Origin: Sulfitobacter maritimus
GTDB lineage: Bacteria > Pseudomonadota > Alphaproteobacteria > Rhodobacterales > Rhodobacteraceae
Reading direction: 5' to 3'
Assembly (NCBI RefSeq): GCF_013346665.1
Contig: NZ_JABVBB010000037.1
Span: 1-64,000, forward strand
Length of the DNA stretch: 64,000 nucleotides
The stretch's first letter is position 1; each line of letters opens with the position of its first letter. Under the pieces are notes generated by a model. The model did not search any database and was not told the origin of the DNA. It saw only the letters and a list, made by a program, of their open reading frames with translations. Position numbers and translations under genes: made by a program. This document shows positions 18,070 to 26,672 of the stretch, one piece after another.

Positions 18070-18095
18070 AGGGCGCGGGATCATTCCTGCGCCCT
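18070..18095. terminator. hairpin between convergent gcvP and ybbP-like genes
   Basis: AGGGCGCGGGA (18070-18080) pairs with TCCTGCGCCCT (18085-18095) with one wobble. It overlaps the last codons of the minus-strand gene. There is no U-run on either side, so it may be only a weak or Rho-aided terminator. Confidence 0.4.
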
Positions 18096-20609
18096 TAGCA
18101 TATCCGCAGGCCGGGCATTCAGCGCCTTCAGCGCAAAGCCCAAACCTGCCAAGACCGTGGCCAGCACCCCGCCTGCGATGATCATCAGCGCATTAGGCCA
18201 GACCACGGCGAAATCGGTTTCCATGACATAATGGCTCACCGCCCAGCCCCCGGTGATCCCGGCCAGCAGCGCCACGGCCCCGGCAAAAAGGCCCAGCAAA
18301 GCCGCCCGCAGCACAAAGCTGGCTGCGATTGCCCGACGTGACGCGCCCATGGTCTTAAGCAACGCCGCCTCATAGCTGCGCGCCCCGGTGCCTGCGGCTG
18401 CTGCGCCGATCAGCACCATGAAACCTGTCGCCAGTGTCGCCAAAGCGCCGAAGGAAATGGCCGAGGCGAGCCCTGCCAAAACCGCCGCCACACGGTCGAT
18501 CGCATCCCGCACGCGGATGGCGGTGATATTCGGGTAGGCGCTTGCCAGATCGCGCAGGATCGCAGATTCAGCTTCCGGCTCGGCATAGACCGTCGAGATG
18601 AAACTATGCGGCGCGCCCGCCAGCGCGGCGGGGTTCATCGTCAGCACAAAGCCGATCCCGGCGGTGGAGAAATCGACCTCGCGAAAGCTGGTGATCGTGC
18701 CGGTAATGTCGCGGCCAAGGATGTTGACGCTGAGCGTGTCGCCCAACTCGACCCCGATCTCTTCGGCCTCTTCGGCGGCAAAGCTGATCTGCGGTGGGCC
18801 GTTGTAATCCTCGGGCCACCATTCGCCTGCGGTGATCCGTGTGTCCTTGCCCGGCAAGGAAGCATAGGTCACGCCCCGGTCACCGCGCACCACCCAATGG
18901 TCGCCTGCGACTTCGCGGGCCGGGCGGCCATTGATTTCGGTAATCACCCCGCGCAACATCGGGGCGCTTTCGATGCGGGACACGGCGGGGTCACCTTCGA
19001 GCCGCGCGGTATAGCCCGGCATCTGGTCCTTCTGAATATCGACAAAGAAGTAGGACGGCGCGACATCCGGCAGATTACCCGCAATCGCGCGACGCAGGTT
19101 GCCGTCGATCTGCCCGACAGCGGCCAGCACCGACAAGCCGAGCCCAAGCGCAAGCACGACCGCCGTAGCCCCTTCGCCCGGCCCGCCGATGGCCGCAAGC
19201 GCCCATCGCAGGCGCGGATGCCCGCGCGCGCCTCGGGCGGCGGCGCGGGCCAGCAGGCGCAAGAGCGCCGCTGCCAGCGCCAGCACCGTCAATGTCGCGG
19301 CCAAACCGCCGAGCGTCCAAAGCGTCAGAAACCACGAGCCGTTGAACCATCCCGCCAATGCCAGCAGCGCCGCCAGCAGCAATGCCATCGCCACGAGGTA
19401 GGGGGGCGCGGGCCATGGCGATTGGCGCTGCCAGTCATCGCGGAACAGGGTCGCGGCCCGCACATCAGCGCTGCGGGCAAGGGGCCAGAGGGTGAAAAGG
19501 GCGGCGGTCAGCAGGCCGTAGAGCGCAGCTTCGATCAGCGGGGCGGGGTAGATGGAAAAACGGGCGGGCAGGGGAAGGCGCGCCTCAATCAGGGGGGAAA
19601 GCAGGAGCGGCAGCCCTGCGCCGATCAGCAGGCCAAGCGCCACACCCATCACCGCCAAAAACCCGACTTGAATAAAATAGGTCTGAAAGATCGTCGCCCG
19701 AGACGCGCCCATAGCGCGGAAAGTGGCGATCACGGCGGTCTTTCGTTGCAGATAGGCGCGCACTGCTGCGGCCACGCCAACCCCGCCGACAGCAAGGCCC
19801 GAAAGCCCCACCAGCACCAAGAAGGCGCTTAGCCGTTCGATAAAACGCGCCACACCGGGCGCGCCGTTGCGGGCATCGGTCCAGCGCATCCCCGCGTCAG
19901 AGAAACGTTCTTTCGCTTCGGCCTCAAGCGGGTCGAGCGGGGTGCCTTCGGGCAATGCAAGGCGGTACTTGCTGTTAAAGAGCGTCCCGGCTGAGAGCAG
20001 GCCCGATCCGTCCAGAGCACGGCGCAAGACCATGGTGCGGGGGCCGAGCGAGAAGCCACTGGCCGCAGAATCCGGCTCGCGCTCAATCAGGGCGTTCAGG
20101 CGAAATTCAGCTTCGCCAAGCGCGAAAACATCGCCGGGGGAGAGGCCAAGCCGATCTGAAAGCGCCCGTTCCATGACCGCTCCGGCAAGGCCATCGGTGG
20201 GGGCCAGCGCCCTGTCGAGCGGCATGGCAGGGTCCAGCACCATGTCTCCGATCAGCGGATAGAGGTCGTCCACCGCTTTCACCTGCGTCAGCGCCCGCTC
20301 GGATTTCTCGCCACTGCCGACCACGGCCATAGAGCGGAATTCGACGATCTCGGACACCCGGTCGGCGCGCGCGGCCATCCAGTCGCGCTCCTCTGCGCTG
20401 GCAAAACGGTAGGTGAAATCCAGTTCTGCATCACCGCCCAGAAGGGCGGCACCTTCGGCTTCCAACCCCGCCTCGATCGCCGCGCGGATAGAACCGACAG
20501 CCGCCAGCGCGGCCACGCCAAGCGCTAAGCAGGCCAGTAGCAGGCGGAAACCGCGCAATCCGCCGCGCATTTCCCGGCGGGCGAAACGAGCCGCGAGGGG
20601 CAGGCTCAT
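18081..20609 (-). CDS. ABC transporter permease, YbbP/FtsX-like
   Basis: The 842-residue inner-membrane protein has an N-terminal helix, a large periplasmic region, and two FtsX-type permease blocks: three helices around residues 260-380 and the final helices from about 715. Further helices occur in the middle (~400-510). This is the layout of E. coli YbbP, partner of the ATPase YbbA beside tesA. Such systems are thought to act mechanically on lipids or lipoproteins at the inner membrane instead of importing solutes. Its start overlaps the end of the ATPase gene (ATGA), indicating translational coupling. Confidence 0.88.
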   Translation of the reverse strand: MSLPLAARFARREMRGGLRGFRLLLACLALGVAALAAVGSIRAAIEAGLEAEGAALLGGDAELDFTYRFASAEERDWMAARADRVSEIVEFRSMAVVGSGEKSERALTQVKAVDDLYPLIGDMVLDPAMPLDRALAPTDGLAGAVMERALSDRLGLSPGDVFALGEAEFRLNALIEREPDSAASGFSLGPRTMVLRRALDGSGLLSAGTLFNSKYRLALPEGTPLDPLEAEAKERFSDAGMRWTDARNGAPGVARFIERLSAFLVLVGLSGLAVGGVGVAAAVRAYLQRKTAVIATFRAMGASRATIFQTYFIQVGFLAVMGVALGLLIGAGLPLLLSPLIEARLPLPARFSIYPAPLIEAALYGLLTAALFTLWPLARSADVRAATLFRDDWQRQSPWPAPPYLVAMALLLAALLALAGWFNGSWFLTLWTLGGLAATLTVLALAAALLRLLARAAARGARGHPRLRWALAAIGGPGEGATAVVLALGLGLSVLAAVGQIDGNLRRAIAGNLPDVAPSYFFVDIQKDQMPGYTARLEGDPAVSRIESAPMLRGVITEINGRPAREVAGDHWVVRGDRGVTYASLPGKDTRITAGEWWPEDYNGPPQISFAAEEAEEIGVELGDTLSVNILGRDITGTITSFREVDFSTAGIGFVLTMNPAALAGAPHSFISTVYAEPEAESAILRDLASAYPNITAIRVRDAIDRVAAVLAGLASAISFGALATLATGFMVLIGAAAAGTGARSYEAALLKTMGASRRAIAASFVLRAALLGLFAGAVALLAGITGGWAVSHYVMETDFAVVWPNALMIIAGGVLATVLAGLGFALKALNARPADMLRAQE

Positions 20610-21274
20610 GCGATGCGCCCATCGGCCAGTTGCACCACACGGTCGCAGCGTTGGGCCAGATCATCGGCGTGGGTGACCAACACGAGCGTCGCGCCGTGGC
20701 GATCGCGTAGTTCAAACAGCAAATCCATGATCGCAGCGCCATTGCTACTGTCGAGACTGCCTGTCGGTTCATCCGCCAACAGAATCGCCGGGCGCGGCGC
20801 AGCAGCGCGGGCGAGGGCGACACGCTGCTGCTCACCGCCGGACATCTGGGCGGGGTATTGGTTAATACGGTGGCCTAGGCCCACGGTTTCTAGCTCCACG
20901 CGGGCGCGGTCAAAGGGGTCGTCCGCCCCCGAAAGCTCCAACGGTGTGGCGACGTTTTCCAGCGCGGTCATGGTGGGGATAAGATGGAAGGACTGAAAGA
21001 CGATCCCCATTCGCCCCTGCCGAAACCTCGCCAGCCCATCCTCGCGCAACGCGCTGAGATCATGGCCAAGCGCCGTGACCTGACCGCTCGTCGCCCGCTC
21101 CAGTCCGCCCATAACCATCAGCAGCGAGGATTTCCCCGACCCCGACGCCCCGGTGAGCGCCATGCTCTCGCCCTGTTGGACCTCAAGCGAAATGCCGCGC
21201 AAGATATCGACGGTTCCGGCATTGCCCTTGAGGCTTAGCGTGACATCTTGAAGGTCATAGACAGGGTCGCTCAT
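20606..21274 (-). CDS. ABC transporter ATPase, YbbA-like
   Basis: A 222-residue nucleotide-binding subunit: Walker A GASGSGKSS near residue 43, signature MSGGEQQRVALARA, Walker B ILLADEPTGSLD and the switch His in LVTHADD. The sequence groups with the MacB/LolD/YbbA ATPases that pair with FtsX-like permeases. ATG 21274 is chosen because AAAGGCGG precedes it and it gives the normal length; the frame extends to 21367. It lies in an operon with the permease and is divergent from tesA, 49 bases away, the same neighbourhood as in E. coli. Confidence 0.92.
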   Translation of the reverse strand: MSDPVYDLQDVTLSLKGNAGTVDILRGISLEVQQGESMALTGASGSGKSSLLMVMGGLERATSGQVTALGHDLSALREDGLARFRQGRMGIVFQSFHLIPTMTALENVATPLELSGADDPFDRARVELETVGLGHRINQYPAQMSGGEQQRVALARAAAPRPAILLADEPTGSLDSSNGAAIMDLLFELRDRHGATLVLVTHADDLAQRCDRVVQLADGRIA

Positions 21275-21323
21275 CGGGCCGCCTTTATTCTGGGTATCAG
21301 TTGGATATGGAGGTCCGTGAAGG

Positions 21324-21977
21324 ATGCGCAAGGTATTGATCTGTTTTGCCTTTGTTTTAGGCAGCAAAGCCTATGCCGAAGAGGTGGTAATTGCCGCCTT
21401 GGGCGACAGTCTGACCCAAGGCTACGGACTGGCCCCCGAAGAGGGATTCGTACCGCAGTTGCAATCATGGCTGGACGCAAAGGGGGTTGAGGCCAAGATC
21501 GTTAACGCAGGCGTGTCGGGCGATACCACAGCGGGCGGCTTGGCCCGCGTCGACTGGACCCTGACGCCCGAGGTCGACGCAATGATCGTGACGCTTGGCG
21601 GCAACGACATGCTGCGCGGGCTGGACCCGGCACAGGCGCAGAGCAATATCGACGGTATTTTGGCGGCGGCAAAACAGGCCGAGGTGGAGGTGCTTCTGGT
21701 TGGCATGTCCGCGCCGGGCAATTATGGCGCGGGCTACAAGACCGAGTTCGAGGCGCTCTATCCGACATTGGCTAAACAGTATGACACGCTGTTTTACGCC
21801 GACTTCTTCACGGGATTGTTGGCGGAAGAACACAACGGCGCATCTGAACGCAGTGAGACAATCCGGCGTTATTTTCAAGGCGATGGCATCCATCCCAACG
21901 CCGAAGGCGTGGCTCTGATCGTTCAAGACATCGGCCCGGCGGTCGCGGAACTGGCAGCGCAGGCCACGCAAGACTAA
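21324..21977 (+). CDS. tesA: exported arylesterase/thioesterase I, GDSL family
   Basis: The 217-residue product has a signal peptide (cleavage near AYAEE) and the four SGNH blocks: GDSLTQGYGL with the nucleophile Ser, the Gly in NAGVSGDTTAGG, GGNDMLRG with Asn, and DGIHPN with the Asp-x-x-His pair. This is the periplasmic TesA/ApeA type, which hydrolyses acyl-CoA and aryl esters. The neighbouring divergent ybbA-ybbP pair supports the assignment. A bidirectional terminator follows. Confidence 0.93.
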   Translation: MRKVLICFAFVLGSKAYAEEVVIAALGDSLTQGYGLAPEEGFVPQLQSWLDAKGVEAKIVNAGVSGDTTAGGLARVDWTLTPEVDAMIVTLGGNDMLRGLDPAQAQSNIDGILAAAKQAEVEVLLVGMSAPGNYGAGYKTEFEALYPTLAKQYDTLFYADFFTGLLAEEHNGASERSETIRRYFQGDGIHPNAEGVALIVQDIGPAVAELAAQATQD

Positions 21978-21992
21978 CACCCCGCAAACAAA

Positions 21993-22019
21993 AACGGACG
22001 CCGCAGCGTCCGTTTCTAA
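21993..22019. terminator. bidirectional terminator between tesA and cold-shock gene
   Basis: AACGGACGC-CGCA-GCGTCCGTT is a perfect 9-bp stem with a T-rich 3' side on the plus strand and TTTTTGTTT on the minus strand. It serves the two convergent genes. Confidence 0.9.
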
Positions 22020-22036
22020 TCTATCGGTCAGCCCAT

Positions 22037-22243
22037 TTAGGCCAGCGCGATGTTGCTCGCGCTTTCGCGGCCATCACGGCCTGCTTCGACATCGAAAGTC
22101 ACTTTCTGATTGTCAGCCAGACCGGTCAGCCCGGCGCGTTCTACCGCAGAAATATGAACGAAAATGTCCTTGCCGCCGCTGTCAGGCGCGATGAAGCCGT
22201 AGCCTTTTGTTGTGTTGAACCATTTGACGGTGCCAGTAGCCAT
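22037..22243 (-). CDS. cold-shock domain protein
   Basis: A 68-residue single-stranded nucleic acid-binding protein. The RNP1 motif KGYGFI and RNP2 motif DIFVHI lie on the usual CspA barrel. Such proteins act as RNA chaperones and are often cold- or growth-phase-induced. A paralogue at 33966-34172 differs at only a few residues, so the pair is a recent duplication or under strong constraint. AGGGAG precedes the ATG. Convergent with tesA. Confidence 0.95.
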   Translation of the reverse strand: MATGTVKWFNTTKGYGFIAPDSGGKDIFVHISAVERAGLTGLADNQKVTFDVEAGRDGRESASNIALA

Positions 22244-22571
22244 GACCCGCTGTCTCCCTCTAATTGATCTGCCCGCAACATGCGGCAGCGCGGCTCGGTC
22301 GAATTCGTGATCGGTGGAGCCTTAGGGCAGCCGGGTCGATAAGTCTTCGCGTCGCAATTTCGATATTGGAATCCCTATTTTTAAAATCAAGGATTTTTCG
22401 CGCCGTCCCCGCGACCGGCAAGGATACGCGCATGTAATTTCATGAGCTTGTCACAAAAGCGGGCGCAAAGCGCCCTCTGCCCCGGTGAGCGATCCAAAAA
22501 TTTACCAGTTGATAAAAAAATGATTCCGTGTGAGCATTTTTAAAACAGCAAAAAACAACAGGGATTTTGAT
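22244..22571. other. intergenic region between csp and preT
   Basis: Holds the divergent promoters and, probably, the untranslated leader of the cold-shock gene. The AT-rich right part contains a RutR-like palindrome (22501-22516) 55 bases before preT. A GTG at 22530 opens the preT frame but has no ribosome site. Nothing else is recognised. Confidence 0.5.
22501..22516. promoter_or_regulatory. probable RutR operator upstream of preT
   Basis: TTTACCA-GT-TGATAAA is a near-perfect inverted repeat (one mismatch) and agrees with the palindrome at 26611-26626 at all but three bases. The known E. coli RutR site is TTGACCA-N2-TGGTCAA, the same architecture. A rutR-like gene lies in this cluster. Confidence 0.7.
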
Positions 22572-23903
22572 ATGGCACGAGATGTGTTTGAGCCGGGGAT
22601 CGTTCCGGGGCGGTTAGAACCGCAGAACTACGTGGAGGGGTTTTCGGATCTTCATCCGCCCTTGGACGAACATGAGGCGCTGGTTGCGGCGGACCGCTGT
22701 TACTTCTGCCACGACGCGCCTTGCATGACGGCCTGCCCGACGGACATCGACATTCCGCTGTTCATCCGGCAGATCGCCACCGGCACGCCCGATGCGGCGG
22801 CCAAGACGATCCTCAGCCAGAACATCCTTGGCGGCATGTGTGCGCGGGTCTGCCCGACAGAGACGCTCTGCGAAGAGGTCTGCGTGCGCGAGGTGGCCGA
22901 GGGCAAACCGGTGTTGATCGGCCAGTTGCAGCGCTATGCGACGGATCATTTGATGGCGCAGGGCGTGCATCCTTTCGAGCGGGCGGCCCCCACAGGCAAG
23001 CGCGTCGCCGTTGTGGGCGCGGGGCCAGCGGGTCTGTCCTGTGCGCACCGTCTGGCGATGCTTGGCCATGACGTTGAAATCATCGATGCACGGCCCAAGC
23101 CGGGTGGGCTGAACGAATATGGCATCGCGGCTTACAAGACACCCAACGGTTTCGCGCAGGCTGAGGTCAATTGGCTCATGCAGATCGGCGGGATCACCTT
23201 CCGGCATGAGATTGCTGTGGGGCGGGATGTCACGCTTGAAGAGCTGAAGGCCGATTACGATGCGGTGTTCCTCGGCATGGGACTGGTGGGCGTGAACGCG
23301 CTTGGGGCCGAGGGCGAGGATAAGGCCGGGGTCGCCAATGCAGTCGATTTCATCTCGGAACTGCGCCAGTCGAGCGATCTTTCCGGCGTGCCAATTGGCC
23401 GTGATGTGGTGGTGATCGGCGGCGGTATGACGGCGGTGGATGCGGCGGTACAGGCGAAACTGCTGGGCGCGCTCAATGTGACGCTGGTCTATCGCCGTGG
23501 CCGCGACCGGATGAACGCGAGCGTGTTCGAGCAGGATCTCGCAGCGTCCAAAGGCGTGCGGATCGTGACTCATGCGGTGCCCATTGCTGTGCATGGCAAC
23601 GGTGCGGTGCGCGAGATCGAGTTCGAATATGTCGACGAAGCGATGAAAGGAACTGGCGAGACCCTACGGTTGCAGGCCGATCAGGTGTTCAAGGCCATCG
23701 GTCAGACGCTCTTGGGCGACGGGTTGCCCGACCTCGACGGGCGTAAGATCAAGGTGGATGGCACCGGGCGCACCAGTCTGGAGGGCGTCTGGGCCGGGGG
23801 CGACTGCGCCAGCGGCGGCGATGATCTGACGGTGACTGCCGTGGCCGAGGGTCGCGATGCGGCGATGGACATTCACACCACATTGATGGGGGCGGCGGGC
23901 TGA
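22572..23903 (+). CDS. preT: NAD-dependent dihydropyrimidine dehydrogenase, small subunit PreT
   Basis: With PreA this enzyme reduces uracil or thymine to the dihydro form with NADH, the first step of reductive pyrimidine breakdown. The 443-residue product has an N-terminal region with cysteine motifs (CYFCHDAPCMTACPT and CARVCPTETLCEEVC) for FeS clusters, then an FAD site (VAVVGAGPAGLSCA) and an NAD site (VVVIGGGMTAVDAA), like the GltD-type small subunit. ATG 22572 has AGGG 8 bases ahead and is preferred over GTG 22530. preA follows 25 bases later. Confidence 0.93.
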   Translation: MARDVFEPGIVPGRLEPQNYVEGFSDLHPPLDEHEALVAADRCYFCHDAPCMTACPTDIDIPLFIRQIATGTPDAAAKTILSQNILGGMCARVCPTETLCEEVCVREVAEGKPVLIGQLQRYATDHLMAQGVHPFERAAPTGKRVAVVGAGPAGLSCAHRLAMLGHDVEIIDARPKPGGLNEYGIAAYKTPNGFAQAEVNWLMQIGGITFRHEIAVGRDVTLEELKADYDAVFLGMGLVGVNALGAEGEDKAGVANAVDFISELRQSSDLSGVPIGRDVVVIGGGMTAVDAAVQAKLLGALNVTLVYRRGRDRMNASVFEQDLAASKGVRIVTHAVPIAVHGNGAVREIEFEYVDEAMKGTGETLRLQADQVFKAIGQTLLGDGLPDLDGRKIKVDGTGRTSLEGVWAGGDCASGGDDLTVTAVAEGRDAAMDIHTTLMGAAG

Positions 23904-23928
23904 GGCCGCGCCGAGAGGGAGACATAAC

Positions 23929-25248
23929 ATGGCTGATCTGAGAAGCGATTTCATCGGGATCAAATCCCCCAACCCGTTCTGGCTGGCCTCCGCGCCGCCG
24001 ACGGATAAGGAATACAACGTGCGCCGCGCCTATGAGGCGGGTTGGGGCGGGGTGGTCTGGAAGACCCTCGGCATGGAAGGGCCGCCTGTCGTCAACGTCA
24101 ACGGCCCGCGTTACGGCGCGATCTGGGGCGCGGACCGGCGTTTGTTGGGGCTCAACAACATCGAGTTGATCACCGACCGCCCGCTGGAAGTGAACCTGCG
24201 CGAGATGAAGGCGGTGAAGCGGGACTACCCGGATCGCGCACTCATCGCCTCGATCATGGTGCCTTGCGAGGAGGAGGCGTGGAAAGCGATCCTGCCGCAT
24301 GTGGAAGAAACCGGTGCCGACGGGATTGAGCTGAATTTCGGCTGTCCGCATGGGATGGCCGAGCGGGGCATGGGCTCTGCCGTGGGGCAGGTGCCTGAAT
24401 ATATCGAAATGGTCACCCGTTGGTGCAAGATGTACACCCGGATGCCGGTGATCGTGAAGCTGACGCCGAACATTACCAATGTGCTCTACCCCGCCGAGGC
24501 CGCAAAGCGTGGCGGCGCGGATGCGGTGAGCCTGATCAACACGATCAACTCCATCACCTCGGTCGATCTGGACCTCTTTGCGCCAGAGCCGATGATCGAC
24601 GGCAAAGGCACCCACGGCGGCTATTGCGGCCCGGCGGTGAAACCGATCGCGCTCAATATGGTGGCCGAGATTGCCCGCAACCCCGAAACCCACGGCCTGC
24701 CGATCAGCGGCATCGGCGGCGTCACCACATGGCGCGACGCGGCGGAGTTCTTGGCGCTTGGTGCGGGCAATGTGCAGGTCTGTACGGCGGCGATGACCTA
24801 TGGCTTCAAGGTTGTGCAGGAAATGATTTCGGGCCTGTCGGAGTATATGGACGAGAAGGGCATGACCTCGGTTGACCAACTGGTGGGCCGTGCGGTGCCG
24901 AATGTCACCGATTGGAACCAGTTGAACCTGAACTACGTCGCCAAGGCAAAGATCGATCAGGATCTCTGCATTTCCTGTGGCCGCTGCTTTGCCGCCTGCG
25001 AAGATACCAGCCACCAAGCGATTGCCATGTCCGAGGACCGCACCTTTACGGTGATCGAAGAGGAATGCGTGGCCTGTAACCTCTGCGTCAATGTCTGCCC
25101 GGTTGAGGACTGTATCTCGATGGAGCCGCTGGCCGCAGGCGCGACTGACTTGCGCACCGGCAAGACAGTCACGCCCGACTATGCCAACTGGACCACGCAC
25201 CCCAACAACCCATCAGCCAAGGTCGTTGAGGTTGAACCGGCAGAATAA
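23929..25248 (+). CDS. preA: NAD-dependent dihydropyrimidine dehydrogenase subunit PreA
   Basis: The catalytic partner of PreT. The 439-residue chain has an FMN TIM barrel of the dihydroorotate dehydrogenase type (NPFWLASAPPT, LNFGCPHGM with the active Cys region, GIGGVTTWRDA). A C-terminal ferredoxin domain has two 4Fe-4S motifs, CISCGRCFAAC and CVACNLCVNVCPVEDC, which pass electrons from PreT. GGAG lies before the ATG. It completes the ring-reducing enzyme of the pyrimidine cluster. Confidence 0.95.
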   Translation: MADLRSDFIGIKSPNPFWLASAPPTDKEYNVRRAYEAGWGGVVWKTLGMEGPPVVNVNGPRYGAIWGADRRLLGLNNIELITDRPLEVNLREMKAVKRDYPDRALIASIMVPCEEEAWKAILPHVEETGADGIELNFGCPHGMAERGMGSAVGQVPEYIEMVTRWCKMYTRMPVIVKLTPNITNVLYPAEAAKRGGADAVSLINTINSITSVDLDLFAPEPMIDGKGTHGGYCGPAVKPIALNMVAEIARNPETHGLPISGIGGVTTWRDAAEFLALGAGNVQVCTAAMTYGFKVVQEMISGLSEYMDEKGMTSVDQLVGRAVPNVTDWNQLNLNYVAKAKIDQDLCISCGRCFAACEDTSHQAIAMSEDRTFTVIEEECVACNLCVNVCPVEDCISMEPLAAGATDLRTGKTVTPDYANWTTHPNNPSAKVVEVEPAE

Positions 25249-25262
25249 AGCCGCGCGTCTGT

Positions 25263-25297
25263 GGCCCCGGTGTCAGTCTTTCTGAAGCACCGGGGCC
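25263..25297. terminator. hairpin between preA and convergent gene
   Basis: GGCCCCGGTG (25263-25272) and CACCGGGGCC (25288-25297) form a perfect 10-bp stem. It covers the stop of the minus-strand gene and lies 15 bases after preA. No U-run, so termination is uncertain. Confidence 0.5.
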
Positions 25298-25767
25298 GTG
25301 GGCAGCGGGTCTGGCATTTGATTTGCCATCTCGCGGGTTTGCTGGGCCGTGTCGATGACTTCGGCAGGTTGCGACATCCTATCGATCAGCGCCGCATCCC
25401 GGCGTGCATCGATCAATGCCATGGCCGCATCGCGGGCGATCTGCTCTATCCGGTCAGTCTCAAGTGGGGCCGCGCGGGCAGCGACGACGGAAGCCGGTGT
25501 GGCATCGGGGCTGCGTTGCGCCCAAACAGGCTGTTGGGCAATGGCGCCGCCTGCGCCGCTCCCACTGCCGGAATAGGAGGTCGATTGCCTTGAACCGCGC
25601 GCCTCCCGCCCGGCCTGTGCCGGTGCCACCGCCTCTGGTCCGGTTGCGGTGCCGATCGTCTCGGCCTGTGTTTGCCCCGGAGACGCCAGACTTGGCGATG
25701 CCTCGGAGCTCTGTGCCTGCGCCGTTTGCGGCGCGGCGAATGTATTGGTTAGCAGTAACGCACTCAT
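25273..25767 (-). CDS. hypothetical protein, Ala/Gln/Ser-rich
   Basis: A 164-residue protein I do not recognise. The first ~90 residues are low complexity, rich in Ala, Gln, Ser, Pro and Gly (with SGSGSGAGG), and probably disordered. A more regular helical part follows (DRIEQIARDAAMALIDARRD). The start MSALLLTNTF lacks a clear signal peptide. ATG 25767 has AGGGG close upstream; an in-frame GTG at 25782 is possible. It is inserted on the opposite strand between preA and rutR, so a link with pyrimidine use is not implied. Confidence 0.55.
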   Translation of the reverse strand: MSALLLTNTFAAPQTAQAQSSEASPSLASPGQTQAETIGTATGPEAVAPAQAGREARGSRQSTSYSGSGSGAGGAIAQQPVWAQRSPDATPASVVAARAAPLETDRIEQIARDAAMALIDARRDAALIDRMSQPAEVIDTAQQTREMANQMPDPLPTAPVLQKD

Positions 25768-25883
25768 ATCTGCCCCTTTCACTTTGCAAAGGAGCCCTCA
25801 CCCGCGTCCAATCTGCGCGGTGAATACTAACGCAAAGTAAATGCCGCTGATTTTGCTGAAGCGTGGTTAATCGGTGGCAGGGG

Positions 25884-26507
25884 TCAGCCCGGTTGGGCCA
25901 AGAGTGCGCCAAACATCGCCCGAAGATGCGCCAAAGCGCGGGGTTGCGGATCAGCCTCTGCGCCGAGCAAGACCCGCGCCTGCGCTTCAAAATCCGCATA
26001 ATGCTGCGTGGTAGCCCAGATCGAGAACAGCAGATGCTGAGGGTCCAGCGGGGGCAGTTTCCCGGCGTCCACCCAGCCTGCAATGACGGCGCATTTTTCG
26101 TCAAACAGGGGTTTCAGGTGGCTGTGCAGCTCTGGCGAGATACGCGGCGCGCCTTGCAGGATTTCATTGGCAAAAAGCCTGCTTTCGCGGGGCAGTTCGA
26201 CCGCCATCTTTAGCTTTCTGTCAATGTAGTCCAAAATCTCGCGCCGGGGGTCGCCATTGGGGTCAAGCGCCACCAAGGGGTCGAGCCATGTGTCCATAAG
26301 CTGTGACAGCAAGGTGACGTGAATGTCTTCCTTGCCGTCGAAATAGTAGAGGATGTTGGGCTTGCTCAGCCCGGCTTCGGCCGCGATCTGGTCTAACGTC
26401 GCGCCGCGATACCCATGCTTTGAAAAGACTTCGAGCGCGGCATCCAGAATCACCCGGCGGTTGCGAAGCTGAATCCGGCTGGGTTTCTTGACGGAGCTTT
26501 CAGGCAA
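25884..26507 (-). CDS. rutR: TetR-family regulator, RutR-like
   Basis: The 207-residue product has an N-terminal TetR helix-turn-helix (ILDAALEVFSKHGYRGATLDQIAAEAGLSK, split here by function, about residues 17-50) and a C-terminal region matching E. coli RutR closely: DEK..VIAGWV..GKL and DPQHL.F.IWA.TQHYADF. RutR senses uracil and controls pyrimidine genes. No ATG or GTG lies near the conserved start; TTG at 26507 has GGAAAGAG 7 bases ahead and is the likely start. Palindromes matching the RutR site lie 104 bases upstream and before preT, so it probably represses this cluster and itself. Confidence 0.88.
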   Translation of the reverse strand: MPESSVKKPSRIQLRNRRVILDAALEVFSKHGYRGATLDQIAAEAGLSKPNILYYFDGKEDIHVTLLSQLMDTWLDPLVALDPNGDPRREILDYIDRKLKMAVELPRESRLFANEILQGAPRISPELHSHLKPLFDEKCAVIAGWVDAGKLPPLDPQHLLFSIWATTQHYADFEAQARVLLGAEADPQPRALAHLRAMFGALLAQPG

Positions 26508-26610
26508 GGCAGGCTCTTTCCTAGTGCTGCGAATAAAGGCGTTTCTCGGATCGCGGATGGGTTGTTTCAAAGCAGTTCTTGACAGACCATAACCTAATCG
26601 CAATCGTGGA

Positions 26611-26626
26611 TTTACCAAATGGTAAA
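26611..26626. promoter_or_regulatory. probable RutR operator in the rutR-amidohydrolase divergent region
   Basis: TTTACCA-AA-TGGTAAA is a perfect 7-bp inverted repeat with a 2-base spacer. It lies 47 bases before the amidohydrolase ATG and 104 before the rutR start, so one bound dimer could control both directions. Same design as the E. coli RutR site. Confidence 0.78.
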
Positions 26627-26672
26627 AAAACAACACGGCAAAAGCCGCGATAAAATGACAGAGGAGTGACCT

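Noticed and set aside
23749-25200. 483-codon minus-strand frame opposite preA
   Set aside because: Antisense to preA, which has complete FMN and FeS motifs; the antisense product is His/Arg/Asp-rich shadow sequence.
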